From the NCBI GenBank assembly GCA_019426215.1, contig CM033394.1, positions 41,600,423 to 41,664,422 of the forward strand: 64,000 nt of DNA, read 5' to 3'. The position numbers were made by a program, and so were the translations under genes. The stretch comes from Buddleja alternifolia. Taxonomy: Eukaryota; Streptophyta; Magnoliopsida; Lamiales; Scrophulariaceae. Positions within the stretch are counted from its first letter, which is position 1, and the number at the start of each line of letters is the position of its first letter. Positions 59,578-64,000 of the stretch are shown piece after piece. Under the pieces are notes generated by a model. That model was not told where the DNA came from, searched no databases, and saw only the letters and a program-made list of their open reading frames with translations.

Positions 59578-59579
59578 AG

Positions 59580-59591
59580 TGGTATCAGAGC
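59580..59591 (+). other. tRNA-Met primer-binding site
   Basis: TGGTATCAGAGC, two bases after the LTR end, complementary to initiator tRNA-Met. Confidence 0.9.
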
Positions 59592-59680
59592 GGTTAATTT
59601 TGAAATTTTAAAATTTCCAAGCATAACTGCTTGTTTAGATCTTTTTCTTTCAAAATCTAGTTGCTTTTTAAAGCTTAGAT

Positions 59681-61882
59681 ATGGCATTTGCTAAAGTTCC
59701 CAAATTGACAGAATCAAATTTTGACACATGGAAAGTCAAAGCATTTACGTATTTATGTTCATGCGATGATGACATGTGCGATATTATTTCAGATGGGCCA
59801 ATCAAAATATACAAAGTTATCACAAGAGCGCCTGGAGCCACAGAAGAAACCCCTGATGGTTACGTTGAAAAACCAAAACAAGAATGGTCTCCAGATGAGC
59901 GTCGAAGAGCTAACTTGGACAATGTTGGTCGCAACGCTCTGTATACGGCTATTGGTGATAATGATAACTTATTCAATAAAATCAAATCTTGCAAAACGAC
60001 TAAAGAAATATGGGATAAGCTGGCTACAATCTGTGGTGGTTCAGCTCAAATCAAAGAAAACAAACTTTCCATTGCTAAGGAAAAGTTTAACGGATTTAAG
60101 ATGCTACCCAATGAAACACTAGAGCAATTGGATATAAGATTCACAGCTCTTGTTACAGAACTTACGTCGTTGGGAATGGACTTACAGAATCGAGAAATGG
60201 TGGTTAAGATCTTTAGAAGTCTACCAAGTAAATTCTTGATGAAGACAACAGCTATGAGAGAATCAAACATGCTGGATCTCTTAACTCCAGAAGACGCCTT
60301 TTCAGAGATAAAAGCTTTTGAGTTCGAGTTGAACTCTGCTAGTGACATTGTGAGTAATCCAGTGATTGAATCTGGAGCGCTCATTGCATCAATCAAAGGC
60401 AAATCGGGTAACAAAGGAAAGAATTCGGACATTAATGAGGAAGAAGAGTTGGCTTTGCTGAATAGATTCAGGAAGTTCTTGAGATATGAAAAGAAAGGAA
60501 AAGGTCCTAATAGTCAAGGACAAAGTTCATATCAAGCGTCTTCTCCCATACAACAACAGTTTCAAGCGCCTCAATATTCTGTTCCTTTACCTCAAGCGCC
60601 TGCTCAATATCAAGCGTCTACTCAAAATCTCCCAGCTCCAGTGGTTTCAAAACCACACACTGCAAGGCTAACAAGTGAACAAAAAATGAAAACCAATCTT
60701 TGTTATAATTGCAGGAAACCGGGGCACTACCAGGTAAATTGTCCCTATCCAAATGTATCCAAGCCCTCAAGGCAGGATTACTTAGATAGAAACCAATTCA
60801 GGAGCAACCTTCGACAACAAGGTTTGCTTGCGGAATCAGAACCAGCATCAGCACCTGAAGATTTAGAATCATCAGACGAAAGTAGTGATGATGATGAGCC
60901 GATAGATGACTCAGCGCTCATATGTCTCATGGCCAGAGATGATGAAGCGTCCCCTGAGGTAATCAATGAATTATCAATTCCTCTTTCTTATGATGAATTA
61001 CTTGACAAAGTCAAAGAATATTACAATGAATGTCAAGAAGCTGCCAAAATATATCAAAATGATCTCGCTATTATTTCATCACTCAAAAACGATAAAGTAA
61101 CGCTCAGAGCAGAGTTGCAAATTCAGCAACAGTGCATTGAGAAAAACCAATCGCTTGAGAGTGAAGTTATTCAATTAAGAGGTGATCTTGATATAATAGT
61201 CAAGAGAGAAGCTGATCTGATGGCTAGACTTGCCAAGTCAGAACAGCTCATCTCATCGTTGTCCAAAGCATCCAGAAAGCTCGACAATGTGACTGAAATA
61301 ACAAGGTTGTTTGGAGAAAAGACCGGTTTAGGATGCAATGAATTCGGTAAACAACCAAACAAACCTAATGTTACGGCAAACAACAAAGGAAAGGGTGTTT
61401 TCTTTGTTGAGAAAGGTTCACAAGGTCAAACTCAAAATGAACCAAGGGACAATGGTAAGAGGCCAAATGAGAAAGTCAAAACTAACTCAGACAAGGGTAA
61501 GGCTAAAGCAAATGATCCACAAAGACAGACTCATCCAAACGCTCAAAAAGCTAAGGATAAATCTAGTCACTGTGAATCAAGCGCTAAGCGTCTAGCACCA
61601 AACGTGCAACCCAAGCCAGAGCCAAGGAAATACCAGCGTCGATATCCAAAACAGTCAAGATCATATTATCGATACTATGATAATTATGATTATGACTATT
61701 ATTATAATCGTGGATATTATTATACATCCAAAAATTACACACAGCACAAGGTGAAACCCAAAAAGGCCAATATTCCTACTATGAAGACAAGGCAAATTTG
61801 GGTTCCTAAAGTTCTAATTAACACTAACAAGGATACTAATGTTGAAGGACCCAAGCAACAATGGGTACCTAAACAGAAATAG
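59681..61882 (+). CDS. Copia gag (733 residues)
   Basis: An uninterrupted frame from the ATG 90 bases after the primer site. The N-terminus (FAKVPKLTESNFDTWKV) matches the DUF4219-type start of copia gag. Residues about 85-210 fit the UBN2 region (EIWDKLATICGGS, ETLEQLDIRF). A CCHC zinc knuckle CYNCRKPGHYQVNC is near residue 341. A long predicted coiled coil (about 430-540) follows, then a Lys- and Tyr-rich basic tail. Gag forms the particle that packages the RNA. The extended, coiled-coil gag is a SIRE-type feature. The frame ends at TAG 61880-61882. No decay is visible, so the insertion is young. Confidence 0.92.
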   Translation: MAFAKVPKLTESNFDTWKVKAFTYLCSCDDDMCDIISDGPIKIYKVITRAPGATEETPDGYVEKPKQEWSPDERRRANLDNVGRNALYTAIGDNDNLFNKIKSCKTTKEIWDKLATICGGSAQIKENKLSIAKEKFNGFKMLPNETLEQLDIRFTALVTELTSLGMDLQNREMVVKIFRSLPSKFLMKTTAMRESNMLDLLTPEDAFSEIKAFEFELNSASDIVSNPVIESGALIASIKGKSGNKGKNSDINEEEELALLNRFRKFLRYEKKGKGPNSQGQSSYQASSPIQQQFQAPQYSVPLPQAPAQYQASTQNLPAPVVSKPHTARLTSEQKMKTNLCYNCRKPGHYQVNCPYPNVSKPSRQDYLDRNQFRSNLRQQGLLAESEPASAPEDLESSDESSDDDEPIDDSALICLMARDDEASPEVINELSIPLSYDELLDKVKEYYNECQEAAKIYQNDLAIISSLKNDKVTLRAELQIQQQCIEKNQSLESEVIQLRGDLDIIVKREADLMARLAKSEQLISSLSKASRKLDNVTEITRLFGEKTGLGCNEFGKQPNKPNVTANNKGKGVFFVEKGSQGQTQNEPRDNGKRPNEKVKTNSDKGKAKANDPQRQTHPNAQKAKDKSSHCESSAKRLAPNVQPKPEPRKYQRRYPKQSRSYYRYYDNYDYDYYYNRGYYYTSKNYTQHKVKPKKANIPTMKTRQIWVPKVLINTNKDTNVEGPKQQWVPKQK

Positions 61883-61902
61883 AACTTCCCTTTTGATTGC
61901 AG
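61865..61902 (+). promoter_or_regulatory. 38-nt GT...AG segment at the gag/pol junction
   Basis: The segment begins GTACCTAAACAG and ends with an acceptor-like CCCTTTTGATTGCAG. GTACCTA is repeated exactly at its start (61865) and just after its end (61903). It contains the gag stop. Its length (38) moves pol into another frame from gag; without it the two frames are continuous. Whether it is spliced is unknown. Confidence 0.55.
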
Positions 61903-64000
61903 GTACCTAGAGCTAAAGTCAATACATCTGTTTGGTATTTTGATAGTGGATCGTCAAGGCACATGACAGGTTCCAAAGATCTTCTGATCAACTATCAAGC
62001 TGCCAATGGTCCTCAGGTTGTATTTGGTGATAACTCCAAAGGTAAAACCAAAGGTATAGGTACTGTGCATAGGGGGAACATCATGATAAGTGATGTTTAT
62101 TTTGTTGAGGGTCTAAAGCACAATTTATTAAGCATAAGTCAATTCTGCGATAAAGGCTTTGAAGTCATATTCTCAAGTGACTATTGCTATATAAACGACG
62201 CTAAGACTAAATCTACTAAACTAAAAGGAAAAAGGAATAACAACGTATATTTGGTAGATTGGGGTTCAACACTTGATAACAACCCAACATGCTTTGTTGC
62301 TAAAAATGAATCTAAAATGGGTTGGTTATGGCATAGAAAAATGAATCACCTCAACTTTAAGACAATCTCTCAGCTTATAAGTCAAAATCTTGTAGAGGGA
62401 TTGCCAAATGGACCATTTCATAAGGATCGCCTCTGTGACGCTTGTCAAATGGGTAAACAAGTTAAATCATCTTTCAAGAGAAAACCTCATCTATCTACTT
62501 CTAGAATACTTGAACTACTTCACATGGATTTGTTTGGACCTGTTCAAACAATCAGTGTAAGCGGTAAAAAGTATACTTTAGTGGTAGTAGACGATTTCTC
62601 TAGATTTACTTGGGTGGAATTTCTTTCATCCAAAGATGAAACATGTGACAAGTTAACAGCGCTTATTCGGCAACTTCAAACATTGAAAAATCTTAAGGTT
62701 GCAAGAATAAGAAGCGATCACGGTACTGAGTTTACTAACAAGGTTGTTGAGAAGTTTTGTGCAGAAAATGGAATACATCATGAGTATTCAGCCCCCAGAA
62801 CTCCCCAACAAAATGGTGTTGCTGAGCGCCGGAACCGAACGCTTAAGGAAGCCGCTAGGACTATGTTAGCTGAATCCAAGCTTGCTCCTAGATTTTGGGC
62901 CGAAGCGATCAACACTGCTTGTTACACTCAAAATCGATGCATGATCAACAAACAGCATGGAAAAACTCCATATGAACTGTGGAAAGGACGTAAGCCAAAT
63001 ATTTCATACTTTCACGTCTTTGGTTCTAAATGTTTTATCCATAATAATGGATCCCAAAGCCTAAAGACTTTTGATCCTAAAGCGGATGAAGGAATCTTTC
63101 TAGGCTACGCCAAAAATGGAAAGAATTTTCGCATTCTCAATAAGATCAAATCGAAGGTTGAGGAATCTATTCATGTTGTGTTTGATGATGCTAACCAAGA
63201 GCCGAGTAAGGTAAATGTAAATGATGTAGGAGTTGAAGATCTATGTCATCAAGCGTCCAAAATTACTATTGATGAAGATACTGACGATGATGATGAGATC
63301 TCAGTGCCTCCTCCTAAGAATACTCGTGAAATCAATCTAAATTATCATGTAAGAAATTCGGATGATCATGAAAAGAATGATCATCAAGAGCAAAGAAGGA
63401 ATCGTGAACTTGAAGCGCCAACGCAGGAGAATGGTCAAGCGAATGATTCTCAAGCGCCTGTTCATTCTCAAAACCCCTTCCAAACAGATAGACTATGGTT
63501 ACGTGACCATCCACCTGAGCAAATCATTGGAGATATTGAAGCACCAGTTAGAACTAGAGCCGCTACATTTAATGAGGCTATGTTCGCAAGCTTTCTATCT
63601 CAAATGGAACCTAAGAAAGTGGATGAAGCGTTAAGTGATCCAAGTTGGATTGAAGCTATGCAAGAAGAGCTCAATCAGTTTGAGCGAAATAAAGTTTGGA
63701 TGCTAGTACCAAGACCAACTCATCAAGGAGTTATTGGAACTAGATGGGTATATAGAAACAAGATGGATGAGGACGGCATTGTTGTAAGAAACAAGGCCAG
63801 ACTCGTAGCTCAAGGATACTGCCAAGAGGAGGGCATTGACTTTGATGAGACTTACGCTCCTGTTGCTCGTCTTGAAGCAATCCGCATGTTTCTAGCGTAC
63901 GCAGCGTTTAACAAGTTTACAGTATTTCAAATGGACGTAAAGAGTGCCTTCCTGAATGGTAAACTCCAAGAAGAAGTGTATGTGGAGCAACCTCCAGGAT
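61897..64000 (+). CDS. Copia pol, partial (protease, integrase, RT start)
   Basis: An open frame with no stop that runs off the window. Order: aspartic protease ([14 protein letters not shown] near 61930), a GAG pre-integrase zinc region ([19 protein letters not shown]), the integrase core ([30 protein letters not shown] and the glutamate region [13 protein letters not shown]), then the RT ([40 protein letters not shown]). It lies in a different frame from gag and has no ATG of its own near the start, so it needs frameshifting, splicing or readthrough. Long, uninterrupted coding supports a recent insertion. The RT end, RNase H and 3' LTR are beyond the window. Confidence 0.9.
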   Translation, partial: MQVPRAKVNTSVWYFDSGSSRHMTGSKDLLINYQAANGPQVVFGDNSKGKTKGIGTVHRGNIMISDVYFVEGLKHNLLSISQFCDKGFEVIFSSDYCYINDAKTKSTKLKGKRNNNVYLVDWGSTLDNNPTCFVAKNESKMGWLWHRKMNHLNFKTISQLISQNLVEGLPNGPFHKDRLCDACQMGKQVKSSFKRKPHLSTSRILELLHMDLFGPVQTISVSGKKYTLVVVDDFSRFTWVEFLSSKDETCDKLTALIRQLQTLKNLKVARIRSDHGTEFTNKVVEKFCAENGIHHEYSAPRTPQQNGVAERRNRTLKEAARTMLAESKLAPRFWAEAINTACYTQNRCMINKQHGKTPYELWKGRKPNISYFHVFGSKCFIHNNGSQSLKTFDPKADEGIFLGYAKNGKNFRILNKIKSKVEESIHVVFDDANQEPSKVNVNDVGVEDLCHQASKITIDEDTDDDDEISVPPPKNTREINLNYHVRNSDDHEKNDHQEQRRNRELEAPTQENGQANDSQAPVHSQNPFQTDRLWLRDHPPEQIIGDIEAPVRTRAATFNEAMFASFLSQMEPKKVDEALSDPSWIEAMQEELNQFERNKVWMLVPRPTHQGVIGTRWVYRNKMDEDGIVVRNKARLVAQGYCQEEGIDFDETYAPVARLEAIRMFLAYAAFNKFTVFQMDVKSAFLNGKLQEEVYVEQPPG

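Noticed and set aside
59721..61595. Alternative frames inside gag
   Set aside because: Shadows of the 733-residue gag frame.

Overview
The window is nuclear DNA of a flowering plant, very probably a eudicot. The evidence is plant-type introns, a reticulon-B gene, a ZAR1-type receptor kinase, a plant U2 snRNA gene with its upstream sequence element, a NAC-factor relic, and a dense load of plant transposons. All calls were made by reading the sequence; no database search was run.

Layout. 1-2.6 kb: microsatellite, then the 5' LTR and decayed gag of a Ty3/Gypsy element. 2.6-4.3 kb: AT-rich microsatellite desert. 4.3-5.8 kb: MITE end and Mutator-like foldback elements. 6.85-8.62 kb (minus): NAC transcription-factor pseudogene, broken by nonsense codons, a frameshift and a solo LTR carrying a strong array of heat-shock elements. 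9.1-19.0 kb: near-complete but decayed endogenous pararetrovirus (Caulimoviridae) with ORF1, ORF2, a polyprotein ORF3 (movement, coat, zinc knuckle, protease, RT, RNase H), a viroplasmin-like ORF4, promoter, poly(A) signal and tRNA-Met primer site. It is interrupted by an LTR fragment and by a Mutator-like foldback element with a perfect 9-bp target duplication. 19.8-26.4 kb: a nest of foldback, CACTA, Tourist-like, Mutator-like and hAT-like non-autonomous transposons. 27.2-27.4 kb (minus): U2 snRNA gene. 28.4-30.2 kb: repeat relics.

Genic core. 30.8-33.3 kb (minus) is a two-exon LRR receptor-like kinase of the ZAR1 type. 38.9-44.5 kb (plus) is a 12-exon gene joining a CinA-C-like region to an HxGH nucleotidylyltransferase. 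From memory, the Arabidopsis counterparts are also neighbours, which suggests a conserved gene pair. Between them are a SINE with clear target duplications and a Tourist-like MITE. 46.1-46.3 kb (minus) is a small membrane protein with a Cys-rich tail. 52.1-53.6 kb (minus) is a five-exon reticulon-like protein B gene.

Right part. 48.9-51.3 kb is a non-autonomous LTR element with two LTRs and no recognisable coding. 56.3-58.0 kb is a LINE relic split by a Tourist-like MITE. 58.03 kb to the window end is a young, SIRE-like Ty1/Copia retrotransposon: a 1.55-kb 5' LTR, intact gag and an open pol that runs off the window. Gag and pol are in different frames, separated by a 38-nt GT...AG-bounded segment.

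The real host genes are few: U2, ZAR1-like, the nucleotidylyltransferase, the small membrane protein and the reticulon. The rest is mobile-element sequence. The items most worth follow-up are the pararetrovirus architecture, the 38-nt gag/pol junction, the heat-shock-element LTR inside the NAC relic, and a low-complexity cassette shared by two unrelated foldback families.
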